NCBI GenBank assembly: GCA_947168855.1 | Contig: CAMVNO010000009.1 | Coordinates: 1 to 64,000, forward strand | DNA length: 64,000 nt | From: an uncultured Clostridia bacterium | Lineage (GTDB): Bacteria; Bacillota; Clostridia; Christensenellales; CAG-138 | Reading direction: 5' to 3' | In this document: positions 33,996-41,897 of the stretch, one piece after another | Position numbering within the stretch: the first letter of the stretch is position 1 | Layout of the letters: each line of letters opens with the position of its first letter | The notes under the pieces: generated by a model | Seen by the model: the letters and a program-made list of their open reading frames with translations, nothing else | Database searches by the model: none | Told to the model about the DNA's origin: nothing | Translations under genes and position numbers: made by a program

Positions 33996-34982
33996 ATGAC
34001 CGAGAAAGAGCTTTATGACCGAACAAACGCCCGGAAGTTATCCGGGGCATATCTCTTCGAGGGCGCGGAGGAGCTGACCAAGCAGCAGGCGGTCGACCGC
34101 GTCACGGCGCTTCTGGATCCCGGCTTTCTGGATCTGAACCTCAAGCGGGGGAAGGAGCCGGACGTGAACGCCGTGCTCGACGCCGCGCACGCCGTGCCGG
34201 TGTTCGACGCGCTGTGCGTCACGATCTTCACGGAGTTCGACGACGCCGCGCTTTTTGAGGCGCTCCAAAAACGCAACGCGCTCGACACGCTCTTTTCGTC
34301 GACCGATGCGGTGATCCTGTTCGTGCGGCGCGGCACGGCAAAGGAGACCGATCTCGTCCGCCTGTTCAGAGAAAAGGGACGCCATGTTTCGTTCGAGCCG
34401 TTTTCCGAGGACCGCGCGCGGGAAATGTGCATGCGGCTGTGCGCCAGGCGCCGCGTGCGGCTCGACCGCCCGGAGGCATATCAGCTTGTCGACATGGTCG
34501 GCACCGACGCGTACCGGCTGCATAACGAGATATCGAAGCTCTGCGACTACGTCGGCGACGGCGGCGCGGTCACGGCGGCGGTGCTGAAGACGGTCGTCAC
34601 GCCGTCGGTCGAATACGAGGTCTTTCCGATGCTGAACGCGCTGCTTGCGGGCAACAAAAAGACCGCGATGCGCATGCTGACCGAAGCCGTGAAGGACGGA
34701 CAGGAGAATCCGCTGCGCGTCGCGGCGTTTCTTGAGGGACGGTTAAAGCAGATGCTGATCGCAAAGGAGCTCATGGAGGACAAGCGCCCGCGTCCGGAGA
34801 TCATAAAGACGCTCGGCGGCAATCCGAAGGCGGCGGAGATGACGCTCAAAAACGCGCAGAAATTCCCGTTGGACCGGCTCAAAAACGCCGTCGCGGCGTT
34901 CGCCCGTATCAACGCGGACATGAAGAGCGGGACCCTGAACGAGACGGACGCCCTGATCCTTGCGATCTATCGAAGCTTCTGA
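33996..34982 (+). CDS. holA: DNA polymerase III delta subunit
   Basis: The 328-residue clamp-loader subunit opens the beta clamp. It starts MTEKELYDRTNARKLSGAYL and has the HolA pattern LFEGAEELTKQQAVDRV, a middle domain and the C-terminal helical collar (TAMRMLTEAVKDGQENPLRV, LKQMLIAKELMED, LDRLKNAVAAFARINADMKS). The ATG at 33996 is chosen because the longer frame covers the promoter. The transcript should begin at or next to the start codon. Confidence 0.88.
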   Translation: MTEKELYDRTNARKLSGAYLFEGAEELTKQQAVDRVTALLDPGFLDLNLKRGKEPDVNAVLDAAHAVPVFDALCVTIFTEFDDAALFEALQKRNALDTLFSSTDAVILFVRRGTAKETDLVRLFREKGRHVSFEPFSEDRAREMCMRLCARRRVRLDRPEAYQLVDMVGTDAYRLHNEISKLCDYVGDGGAVTAAVLKTVVTPSVEYEVFPMLNALLAGNKKTAMRMLTEAVKDGQENPLRVAAFLEGRLKQMLIAKELMEDKRPRPEIIKTLGGNPKAAEMTLKNAQKFPLDRLKNAVAAFARINADMKSGTLNETDALILAIYRSF

Positions 34983-35037
34983 ACAGAAAAAAGACCGCGT
35001 GAAGCGCTATTCTGAAAAGGGTGGTTTTCAAACGCAT

Positions 35038-35160
35038 CCAAAGGCCTTCCCCTTGAGGGGAAGGTGCCGAGGAACGAGGCGGATGAGGTGTCAGATTCGA
35101 GTAAGCAACACCTCATCAGTCAACTTCGTTGCCAGCTTCCCCTCAAGGGAAAGCCTCTTT
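35038..35160. repeat. long inverted repeat with CCTTCCCCTTGAGGGGAAGG arms
   Basis: The left arm AAAGGCCTTCCCCTTGAGGG, continuing to GGATGAGGTGT, is mirrored by ACACCTCATC up to CCCTCAAGGGAAAGCCTC, with a T-run at the end. The half element at 32536 and the fragment at 51053 belong to the same family. It lies between holA and the GNAT gene; no gene is seen in 34983-35281. A second stem (AGCGCACTTATACACC / GGTGTACGTGCGCT) is at 35172-35212. Confidence 0.75.
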
Positions 35161-35258
35161 TTTCCGTAAGAGCGCACTTATACACCGCCATACGGAGGTG
35201 TACGTGCGCTTCAAAAAAACCTCCCGAGAAGATACTGTTTCCCGGAAGGTCTGTGCCT

Positions 35259-35286
35259 GTTTGTTTCAGACAAACAGGTTTTTATT
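35259..35286 (+). terminator. terminator after the holA region
   Basis: CCTGTTTGT and ACAAACAGG form a nine-bp stem followed by TTTTTATTT. It overlaps the end of the converging GNAT gene. Confidence 0.7.
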
Positions 35287-35800
35287 TGATTTCAGCTAAT
35301 CTTTGTTTGATCTGGTCTATTATAATCCTTTCTTTGAATGCATGATTCGCGTGCACTTGAAAACCCATTTTTTGCAACAAATGCCTGCTCGGTTCATTGT
35401 TTCCGAAATGACCGCAATGGACATACGTTACCGCAAGATCCCGAAACAAATGCGGAATGTAAGCGTTCAGTGCTTCCTCCATATACCCTTTCCGCTGATA
35501 TGGAGGGAATACGGCAAATGCCAATGTTCGCCCTTTTCCTTCTAACGTTTCTAAAATGCTTTCCGGTAATTCCACATCAACATCCAGAAGAAATCCGATC
35601 ATATTGCCGGTTGCTTTTTCGATCATAGAATACGATCCCTTTAATTCGCAAAAATGACGGAAGATCTTCAGCGAAACAGTTTCGTCCAATTCCTTTGGAA
35701 ACCCATAGGCAATCCGCAATGCCCGATCTGCAATTCCATTCAGAAATGCATTTTGATCGGATTCCGTCATCGGTCTGATGAACAGTCTATTCGTTTCCAT
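35282..35800 (-). CDS. GNAT family N-acetyltransferase
   Basis: The 172-residue protein starts METNRLFIRPMTESDQNAFL, typical of RimJ/RimL-like GNAT enzymes, and contains FAVFPPYQRKGYMEEALNAY, the acetyl-CoA pyrophosphate loop (QRKGYM). The end, HGHFGNNEPSRHLLQKMGFQ-like, carries the conserved NEPSRHLLQKMGF. The gene is clearly more AT-rich than its neighbours, which suggests transfer. Substrate unknown. Confidence 0.82.
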   Translation of the reverse strand: METNRLFIRPMTESDQNAFLNGIADRALRIAYGFPKELDETVSLKIFRHFCELKGSYSMIEKATGNMIGFLLDVDVELPESILETLEGKGRTLAFAVFPPYQRKGYMEEALNAYIPHLFRDLAVTYVHCGHFGNNEPSRHLLQKMGFQVHANHAFKERIIIDQIKQRLAEIK

Positions 35801-35835
35801 ACCCTCTCACCTATCCATCCTGATTTGTCGCATTG

Positions 35836-35864
35836 ATTCTATCACGGATTCCGATAGGACGCAA
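35836..35864 (-). promoter_or_regulatory. promoter of the GNAT gene
   Basis: Minus strand TTGCGT (35859-35864), 17 bases, TAGAAT (35836-35841), about 35 bases before the ATG; GAGAGG precedes the start. Confidence 0.55.
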
Positions 35865-35867
35865 CAA

Positions 35868-35898
35868 AAAAGCACAGCCGAAAACCGACCGTGCTTTT
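35868..35898 (-). terminator. terminator of the M32 peptidase operon
   Basis: On the minus strand AAAAGCACGG... and ...CTGTGCTTTTTT form a hairpin with a T-run, 51 bases after the peptidase stop and next to the GNAT -35. Confidence 0.75.
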
Positions 35899-35948
35899 GA
35901 AAATCCCCCTTGACAGAACGCCTCCGAAGCGGTCTTTTTGTTTTGCGC

Positions 35949-37442
35949 TCAATCGAGGTTGTAGAGCTCGCTGTATTTCCTCGTGAGGTAGTTCGTGTAG
36001 TACGTCGGGTCGAACGGCGCGCCGAAGGCTTCCTCCATCAGCCTGCCCGGCTCCTTCATGCAGCCGAAACGGTAGATGTGCTCGGTCAGCCATGCGACGA
36101 TCGGCTTGAGATCGCCCTTGCGCACGAGGGTCCATACGTCGAGGTCCCGCTCGATGCGCTTGATGAGCTGCGCGCCGTACGCGCTGCCGAGCGCGTAGGA
36201 GGGGAAGTAGCCGAACAGTCCGGTCGCCCAATGCGAATCCTGCAGCACGCCGCGGCGGTCGTCCGGCACGTCGACGCCGAGATACTCCTGATACATGCGG
36301 TTCCACGCCGCGGGCAGATCCTTCGGCTCGAGATCGCCGTTGAAGAGCTGTTTTTCGAGCTCGTAGCGCACCATAACGTGCAGCGCGTAGGTCAGCTCGT
36401 CCGCCTCGGTGCGAATGAGCGACGGCTCCGCCTTGTTGACCGCCGTGTAGAATTCGTGCGCGGTGACGTCCGAAAGCTGCTTTTTGAAGATCTCCTGCAT
36501 CTTCGGGAAGATCGCCTCGATAAACGGCTCGCTTCTGCCGATGATGTTCTCAAAGAAGCGCGACTGTCCCTCGTGCACGCTCATCGAAACGCCCTTGCCG
36601 ATCGGCAGCCGCGCGATGTCGTCGCCGATGTTGCGCTCATAGGTCGCGTGTCCGCCCTCGTGGATGACGCTGTACATCGAGGCTTCGACCGCGTCCTCGT
36701 GGTAGTGCGTGGTGATGCGTACGTCGTACTTGGTGAAGCTCGTGGTGAACGGATGCTCGGTTTCGCCGATGGCGCAGTGGTTTTTGTCAAGCCCGAGAAC
36801 GTCCATCAGGTAATCCGAGAAGATCCGCTGTTCCGCGACCGGATAGTGCCGGTGCAGGAACGAAACGTCCGGCCGGCTCTGTATCTTTGCGATCACGGGC
36901 ACGAGCCGCTCGCGCACGGTTTTGAAGAACGCGTCGAGCGTTTCGGTGTTCAGTCCCTTTTCGTATTCGTCGAGCAGCGTGTCGTAGACCGGCGCGCCGG
37001 GCTGATAATAGTTTGCGAAGCGCTTCTTCGCCGCGACCAGCTTTTCAAGGTGCGGCAGGAACATCGGAAAATCGCTCTTGATCTTCGCCTCGTGCCAGAC
37101 CTGATCGGCGGTCGTCTGATCGACCGTGTACTGCACATACTCCGCCTTCGGAATGCAGGCGATGCGCGCGCGCTCCTCCATGGCAAGCTCCGCGGTGCGC
37201 ACGATGGCGGGATCGACCTCGCCGCGGTGCGCAAGGATCTCCCGCTGCATCGCTTCGGTCTCCGGCGAGGTCAGCATGTCGTATACGGCCTCGGAAAGAA
37301 CGCCGAACGTGTCGCCGACGATCGCGCCTGCGCCCTTCGGCATCACGGTGCTCATGTCATAGGTCATCAGCCCCGTCGCGTGGTGATAGGCGCGGAGCTT
37401 TTCGAGGTGGGCGCGATAGCGTTCAACGGTTTTCTGTATCAT
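35949..37442 (-). CDS. M32 family metallocarboxypeptidase
   Basis: The 497-residue enzyme belongs to the thermostable carboxypeptidase Taq family, which removes C-terminal residues from peptides. The zinc motif HEGGH is at 261-265, followed by the further conserved EGQSRFFENIIGR and, near the end, HWATGLFGYFPSYALGSAYG. No signal peptide, so it is cytosolic. It begins three bases after the lipoprotein stop, so it is the third gene of the operon with the clostripain protease. Confidence 0.93.
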   Translation of the reverse strand: MIQKTVERYRAHLEKLRAYHHATGLMTYDMSTVMPKGAGAIVGDTFGVLSEAVYDMLTSPETEAMQREILAHRGEVDPAIVRTAELAMEERARIACIPKAEYVQYTVDQTTADQVWHEAKIKSDFPMFLPHLEKLVAAKKRFANYYQPGAPVYDTLLDEYEKGLNTETLDAFFKTVRERLVPVIAKIQSRPDVSFLHRHYPVAEQRIFSDYLMDVLGLDKNHCAIGETEHPFTTSFTKYDVRITTHYHEDAVEASMYSVIHEGGHATYERNIGDDIARLPIGKGVSMSVHEGQSRFFENIIGRSEPFIEAIFPKMQEIFKKQLSDVTAHEFYTAVNKAEPSLIRTEADELTYALHVMVRYELEKQLFNGDLEPKDLPAAWNRMYQEYLGVDVPDDRRGVLQDSHWATGLFGYFPSYALGSAYGAQLIKRIERDLDVWTLVRKGDLKPIVAWLTEHIYRFGCMKEPGRLMEEAFGAPFDPTYYTNYLTRKYSELYNLD

Positions 37443-37445
37443 GGC

Positions 37446-37991
37446 TCAGTTTTTTTCGGGTGTTTCTTCCGGTTCCCCGGGTTCTTCGATCACAACGGGA
37501 TCGTTGGGCTTTTCGGGTGTTTCGGCAGGCTTCTTTGCGGCAGGCTTGCCGAACAGGATGAGCAGCGCAACGGAAAGCACGCCGAGCACGATCAGCGCAA
37601 GCATGCGGCGCGCGTCGGTCACCTTGACGGAAACGGTCGCCGCGCCCTCCTTTTGCGAGGCGGTCGCGGCTTTCACGGACAGCCGTGTTTCGCCCGTTCC
37701 GTGCGCGATCACATACAGCGTGCCGTCGTCCCGGAGAATGCCCTCCGCAACGGTCGGATCGGAAGAAGCGACCGTAAAGGTCAGCGCTTCGTCCCCTGCG
37801 GAAAAGCCCGCGGTGTAGGCGGGGATCGTCTTTGTAACGCCGTCCCGCGTGCCGAGCGGCAGCGTCAGCCTGAGATCCAGCGCATCCGGAACGGTCACGG
37901 CAGGCGTTTCGGGCGCCGGCGCCGGTTCCGCCGTGCAGGCAAGCGGCAGGCACAGCATGCATACCGCCAATACAATCAGCAATCGTTTCAT
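37446..37991 (-). CDS. lipoprotein with Ig-like domain and C-terminal membrane segment
   Basis: The 181-residue protein starts at 37991 (GGAAC upstream; the ATG at 38006 overlaps the previous gene's end). It has a signal with lipobox LPLAC, a short Pro/Ala linker, a bacterial Ig-like region (LTFTVASSDPTVAEGILRDD, TLYVIAHGTGETRLSVKAAT) and a second transmembrane segment (RRMLALIVLGVLSVALLILF) with a Pro/Glu-rich tail. It lies between two peptidase genes. No known function. Confidence 0.7.
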   Translation of the reverse strand: MKRLLIVLAVCMLCLPLACTAEPAPAPETPAVTVPDALDLRLTLPLGTRDGVTKTIPAYTAGFSAGDEALTFTVASSDPTVAEGILRDDGTLYVIAHGTGETRLSVKAATASQKEGAATVSVKVTDARRMLALIVLGVLSVALLILFGKPAAKKPAETPEKPNDPVVIEEPGEPEETPEKN

Positions 37992-38002
37992 ACAGGTTCC
38001 TT

Positions 38003-39676
38003 TCATTCGTCGCCGAACATCCGGTTCAGAAACTCGTCGAGCGCCATGCCGCCGATGTCCCAGTCGCCGGTCCAGTCCTCATCCCAGCCGCGGAATCCGT
38101 CGAACAGGCTTTCCCAGCCGCTCCAGTCATAGTCGCCTTCGTAATCGCTCCAGCCGCCCCAGGTCCCGAAATCGAAGAATTCGGTTTCGGTCTCGACCGA
38201 GGTGAATTTCTGAAGCCACGTGACATAGCCTTCGTCGATGCCCGCGTTTAAGAATACGCGACGCAGCTCCCGATAGAACGCGTCGTCGCCGTACGGGAGC
38301 GTCACCGAAAGCCCCGCAAGCGTCTGTTCGCCGGAGGTGGCGTTAAAGTACACGATCGCCTGGTCGAGCGCCGCGCAGAGCGCGTCGGACGTCCCGGAGG
38401 GAATGTTCGCCGCAAGCGATAAAAGATCGGTGACGCAGTAGTCGTCGAGCGTGGCGTTGTCGTCAGAGAGCCAGCCGCCGACCGCGCGGCTGAGCCGCGG
38501 ATGCGCGCGCCCCGTCGATTCTCGGAGCTGCCCGTAGTTTTTAGACAGCAGCGTATCCTCGTTTGCGTAGGCGAATTCCACCCACGCGGGGTACAGAAGC
38601 GTCATATACGCCTCGTCCATCAGCGCGAGCGTCATGCCGTCGTCCGGATCGGCAGCCTTTTCCGCAACGCGGATCGAATCGTCGATCGCGATCCGACCGA
38701 GCGCAGGCGTGTCGATCGCGGGGTTTTTCGCAAGCGCGGCAAGCCAGCCCTCGTGCGACCAGCCGCAGCCCGGCTCGAAGTCCTCGGAAAGAAGCGTGTA
38801 GTCGCAGTAGTCGTACAGCGCGCAGCAGACCTCGAGCGACGACATCAGACAGCTGTCCATGCCGATGAGATCAAAGTATACGCCGCCGTCGGACAGCGCC
38901 TGCTGCATCTCGTCGATGGTCAGCGTCGCCGTGTAGGGCTGATATTCGTCGTAGCCGAAGCCGTAGACCGGACCGCCGCCGTGGTCCCAAAGGAGCAGGA
39001 TATACCGGTCCGCGGGGGAGGTCTCAACGCCCCAGCGGATGAAATCGGACAGCGTCGAGGGGATCGTCGTATCGAGCTGCGGGAGGCTGTCGTCCAGAAG
39101 CGTAAGCCCGTTTGCGGTCACGCGCCAGCGCTGGGCGTGATGCGGAGAGATGCCGAAGCGCTTCTCCCATTTCTTCGTGCCGACGGTCTCGACCAGAATA
39201 TTCACGCGGTCGCTCTTCTCGGCGCGGACCATTTCAAGAAGGTCGTCCGTCGCCTCGCCGTATTCGGATTCGAGATCGGAGCCGTTCATCAGCACCAGGA
39301 CCGTCACGGTGTCGGTGCCGTCGTTGCGAAGATGCACCTGTTTTTCCCGCACCCACGCGGACGGATCGTCCGGAACGGGCGTTTTCAAGGGCTGCTGTTC
39401 AATGTCCAGCGGCGAAAGGGACGTCGGCGCGGACGGTTCGGGCACGGCGGTCGGCGCGGCGGTCTGCGGCGGAACGGTCTCCATCCACGCGTCGCTGTGG
39501 TCGGGCAGCCATTCGATTTCATCAATCGAAGACGGGCAGCCGTCGGAAATGAGGCAGCTTCCGCAGGTGCACAGACAGGTACAAAGCGTGCCCAAAAACA
39601 CGATGCCCGCGGCGATCGCGAGGACCGTCAGGATAAGCGTGGCAAGCTTGCCGTTTTTTTTATTTCCCTGCGCCAT
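38003..39676 (-). CDS. membrane-anchored clostripain-type (C11) cysteine protease
   Basis: The 557-residue protein has an N-terminal transmembrane segment (about 11-30), then a Cys cluster (C32, C34, C36, C38, C41, C47), a Pro/Thr linker, and the C11 protease domain with catalytic His232 in LLLWDHGGG and Cys276 in LIGMDSCLMSS. The C-terminus is rich in Trp, Asp and Gly. C11 proteases cut after Arg or Lys. It opens an operon with the Ig-like lipoprotein and the M32 peptidase. The in-frame ATG at 39733 runs through the promoter. Confidence 0.88.
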   Translation of the reverse strand: MAQGNKKNGKLATLILTVLAIAAGIVFLGTLCTCLCTCGSCLISDGCPSSIDEIEWLPDHSDAWMETVPPQTAAPTAVPEPSAPTSLSPLDIEQQPLKTPVPDDPSAWVREKQVHLRNDGTDTVTVLVLMNGSDLESEYGEATDDLLEMVRAEKSDRVNILVETVGTKKWEKRFGISPHHAQRWRVTANGLTLLDDSLPQLDTTIPSTLSDFIRWGVETSPADRYILLLWDHGGGPVYGFGYDEYQPYTATLTIDEMQQALSDGGVYFDLIGMDSCLMSSLEVCCALYDYCDYTLLSEDFEPGCGWSHEGWLAALAKNPAIDTPALGRIAIDDSIRVAEKAADPDDGMTLALMDEAYMTLLYPAWVEFAYANEDTLLSKNYGQLRESTGRAHPRLSRAVGGWLSDDNATLDDYCVTDLLSLAANIPSGTSDALCAALDQAIVYFNATSGEQTLAGLSVTLPYGDDAFYRELRRVFLNAGIDEGYVTWLQKFTSVETETEFFDFGTWGGWSDYEGDYDWSGWESLFDGFRGWDEDWTGDWDIGGMALDEFLNRMFGDE

Positions 39677-39704
39677 GTTCCGATCCCTTTCTCGAAGTGT
39701 TGTC

Positions 39705-39733
39705 AGCATACCACAAGCGGCGGCGAAATGCAA
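39705..39733 (-). promoter_or_regulatory. promoter of the clostripain operon
   Basis: Minus strand TTGCAT (39728-39733), 17 bases, TATGCT (39705-39710). It overlaps the end of the next gene upstream. Confidence 0.6.
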
Positions 39734-40249
39734 TCAGCGCCCGCCGGCGAGCCGGTAAAACGGGATGCGCAGATACCTGCGCCCGAGCTTCTTTGCGTAC
39801 GGATCGCGGTCGGTGCGCCGGTACGGCCCGTCGATTCCGAAAAAGTAGCGAAACGCCATCCGCTGGGTCAGCCGATAGACGTCGTTTGTGTCGATCTCGA
39901 TCGAGCGGCACTTGCGCTCGATCAGATCCTTTTTGAACAGCAGCGTGGTGATATGCCGCGTCTTCCGGTACCCCTTCACGCAAAGGTACGCGTTGAGGTG
40001 GTAGAGAAGCTCAAAGGTCATGCACCGCGCCGAGAACAGAAACGGTTCGGAAAACCGTTCCCGGTACATGCGCCGGAGCGTTTCGGCGACAAACGCGCAA
40101 AGCCGACGCGTGCCGAGCTTGCGCGAAAGCGCCACCCATCCGTTCGGATCGGCGGAAAGATCGACGCGAAAGCCCTCCCGCAGCACCTCGGTGCAGGGGA
40201 GCAGCAGCTTTTTTGCGGATTCCGTTTCGTTTACATTCAGCGGCTTCAT
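39734..40249 (-). CDS. basic protein of unknown function
   Basis: The 171-residue protein is rich in Arg and Lys, has no signal peptide or membrane segment and shows several helical segments (RLCAFVAETLRRMYRERFSE, ARCMTFELLYHLNAYLCVKG, NDVYRLTQRMAFRYFFGID). I do not recognise a family. There is no Shine-Dalgarno site; a TATGCT box (40261-40266) lies 11 bases before the ATG, so the mRNA leader may be about four bases. It ends where the clostripain -35 begins. Confidence 0.65.
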   Translation of the reverse strand: MKPLNVNETESAKKLLLPCTEVLREGFRVDLSADPNGWVALSRKLGTRRLCAFVAETLRRMYRERFSEPFLFSARCMTFELLYHLNAYLCVKGYRKTRHITTLLFKKDLIERKCRSIEIDTNDVYRLTQRMAFRYFFGIDGPYRRTDRDPYAKKLGRRYLRIPFYRLAGGR

Positions 40250-40285
40250 ACCGCTATGGTAGCATATTTTCTGCGTTTGCGCAAC

Positions 40286-40316
40286 AAAAAACGGCTCCCT
40301 TGCGGGAGCCGTTTTT
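40286..40316. terminator. bidirectional terminator after the ferredoxin gene
   Basis: AAAAAACGGCTCCC and GGGAGCCGTTTTT form a strong stem with T-runs on both strands. It lies 12 bases beyond the ferredoxin stop. Confidence 0.88.
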
Positions 40317-40327
40317 CTGTCGTCTGA

Positions 40328-40498
40328 TTATTCTGCTTTCGGTGCGCCGACGGGGCAAACCTCCGCGCAGTTGCCGCACTCGATGCAGACGTCGGGGTTG
40401 ATCTCGTACTTGCCGTCGCCCTCAGCGATCGCTTCTACCGGGCATTCTGCCGCGCATGCGCCGCAGGAGATGCATTCATCCGTAATTTTGTATGCCAT
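40328..40498 (-). CDS. two [4Fe-4S] cluster ferredoxin
   Basis: The 56-residue electron carrier has two CxxCxxCxxxCP motifs ([12 protein letters not shown] and [12 protein letters not shown]), the clostridial ferredoxin form. GAGGAGGT precedes the ATG at 40498. It is monocistronic. It would carry low-potential electrons in anaerobic metabolism. Confidence 0.96.
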   Translation of the reverse strand: MAYKITDECISCGACAAECPVEAIAEGDGKYEINPDVCIECGNCAEVCPVGAPKAE

Positions 40499-40529
40499 TG
40501 TTTGTACCTCCTCATTAGATTTCACCCTC

Positions 40530-40557
40530 ATTATAACAAATGTTTATGATTTTGCAA
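40530..40557 (-). promoter_or_regulatory. promoter of the ferredoxin gene
   Basis: Minus strand TTGCAA (40552-40557), 16 bases, TATAAT (40530-40535). Confidence 0.65.
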
Positions 40558-40684
40558 CCGTTTTTTTTATCCGTTTGATGCGGACGGTTCCGCACGATTT
40601 TTGCAGCAATTCAACGACCTTTGTCCGGCGCCTTTCTTTCGACAGACGCCGCGGCATATACTGTCGGTCGGAAAGGAGACGCAT

Positions 40685-41503
40685 ATGCAGTATTCATTTC
40701 AGCAGGGACTTGTCAACATGCCCGCGAAGGTGGATCCGGACCGCCGCTTGCTGCTTCTGCCGACCGAAGAGATCAAAACCGCAAAGGACCGTCTTCGGAA
40801 GAACATCGACCGCGCCGCGCTGACCGAGCTCATGATCAGCATCGCGCAGGTGGGGCTTATCGAGCCGATCGTCGTGCGAAAGCTGCCCGAAGGCTATGAG
40901 CTCATCGCCGGCGAGCGGCGGCTCAGGGCGTGCCGGCTTCTGGGGCATAAGGAGATCCCGTGCATCGTGATCCAGGCGGGGGAGGAGCGGTGCGCGCTCC
41001 TTGCGCTTACGGAGAACCTGCAGCGGCGGCCGCTGCATTATCTGGAGGAGGCGGAGCGTTTGAAGGGACTGCTGGAAGGGAGCGCGTTTTCGGAGGAGCA
41101 GCTTTCCACCCGGCTCGGCAAGTCCGATCCGTACGTCGAAAGCCGTATGCGGCTTTTGAAGCTGCCGCAGGAAACGCGTACCAGACTTCGGGCGGGGGGA
41201 CTCACGGAGCGCCATGCCCGCGCGCTTTTGCGGCTTTCCGACGCCGAACGGCAGCAGCAGGCGCTCGATCTCATCGAACGGCGCAAGATGACCGGTCCCG
41301 CCGCGGAACGGCTGATCGACTCGCTGACGGACACGCCGGGCGCGGCGCCGATGCGCATCCTCCGGTTTTCGCGCGACTGCCGGCTGTTTGTGAACAGCGT
41401 CAAGGACTGCATCGGGCAGCTGGAGGGCACGGGCGTGACCGCCGACATGGTCGAGACCCGCCGCGACGACGGCGTGGATCTTCTGATCCGCGTCAGAACA
41501 TAA
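40685..41503 (+). CDS. ParB/Noc-like DNA-binding CTPase
   Basis: The 272-residue protein has the ParB N-terminal CTP-binding domain (LIEPIVVRKLPEGYELIAGE and then RRLRACRLLG), the ENLQRRPLHYLEEAERLKGL box, a helix-turn-helix region (LSTRLGKSDPYVESRMRLLK) and a C-terminal dimer domain. GGAAAGGAG precedes the ATG at 40685. No parA lies beside it, which resembles Noc or a ParB paralogue rather than a parAB pair. Its stop is two bases from the inverted-repeat element. Confidence 0.88.
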   Translation: MQYSFQQGLVNMPAKVDPDRRLLLLPTEEIKTAKDRLRKNIDRAALTELMISIAQVGLIEPIVVRKLPEGYELIAGERRLRACRLLGHKEIPCIVIQAGEERCALLALTENLQRRPLHYLEEAERLKGLLEGSAFSEEQLSTRLGKSDPYVESRMRLLKLPQETRTRLRAGGLTERHARALLRLSDAERQQQALDLIERRKMTGPAAERLIDSLTDTPGAAPMRILRFSRDCRLFVNSVKDCIGQLEGTGVTADMVETRRDDGVDLLIRVRT

Positions 41504-41505
41504 AA

Positions 41506-41774
41506 GGGGCTGTTCAAAAACGCTTTGAACAGCCCCAATGCATTCTCGCTTCGCTCCGTGAATTGTCCAAAGGACATGAATTGTGCCTTGCGGCACATGA
41601 ATTGACGCCGAACGGCGTCATGCAGGAAGATTTTCCGTACGGAAAATCAACATTCATGTGACCTTTGGTCACAATTCATGCCGAAGGCAATTCATGGCGC
41701 AGCCAATTCATGCGGCAACGCCGCAATTCATCGGGGACGTTAAGAACTGCCGATCAGAGTTTCTTAACATCCCC
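41506..41774. repeat. 269-bp modular hairpin element, copy A (left inverted repeat)
   Basis: One end is GGGGCTGTTCAAA...TTTGAACAGCCCC-type hairpin (41506-41536); the other is a GGGGACGTTAAGAA...TTCTTAACATCCCC hairpin (41733-41774). Between them lie about eight small hairpins separated by ATGAATT on one side and AATTCAT on the other of a central palindrome (GATTTTCCGTACGGAAAATC). The element is the reverse complement of 43105-43373 with a single base difference. Confidence 0.92.
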
Positions 41775-41854
41775 ATCAACGATTCAGTTTTATTTCATAA
41801 AGTGAGAAACACAGGCGCGTTGTAAACGCGCGTACGAAAGCGACGGAAGAAAAC

Positions 41855-41886
41855 CGGTCTGTTGAAACTTCTGTTTCGACAGACCG
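41855..41886 (-). terminator. terminator of the Cys-repeat protein gene
   Basis: CGGTCTGT-x-GAAAC and GTTTC-x-ACAGACCG form a stem; on the minus strand a TTTT run follows. It lies 12 bases from the stop of the 41898 gene. The bases 41775-41854 hold nothing recognised. Confidence 0.75.
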
Positions 41887-41897
41887 AAGCGTCAGCG

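Noticed and set aside
35842..36306. 154-residue minus-strand frame at the end of the M32 gene
   Set aside because: It is out of frame with the M32 peptidase, whose full sequence is intact, and crosses the terminator.
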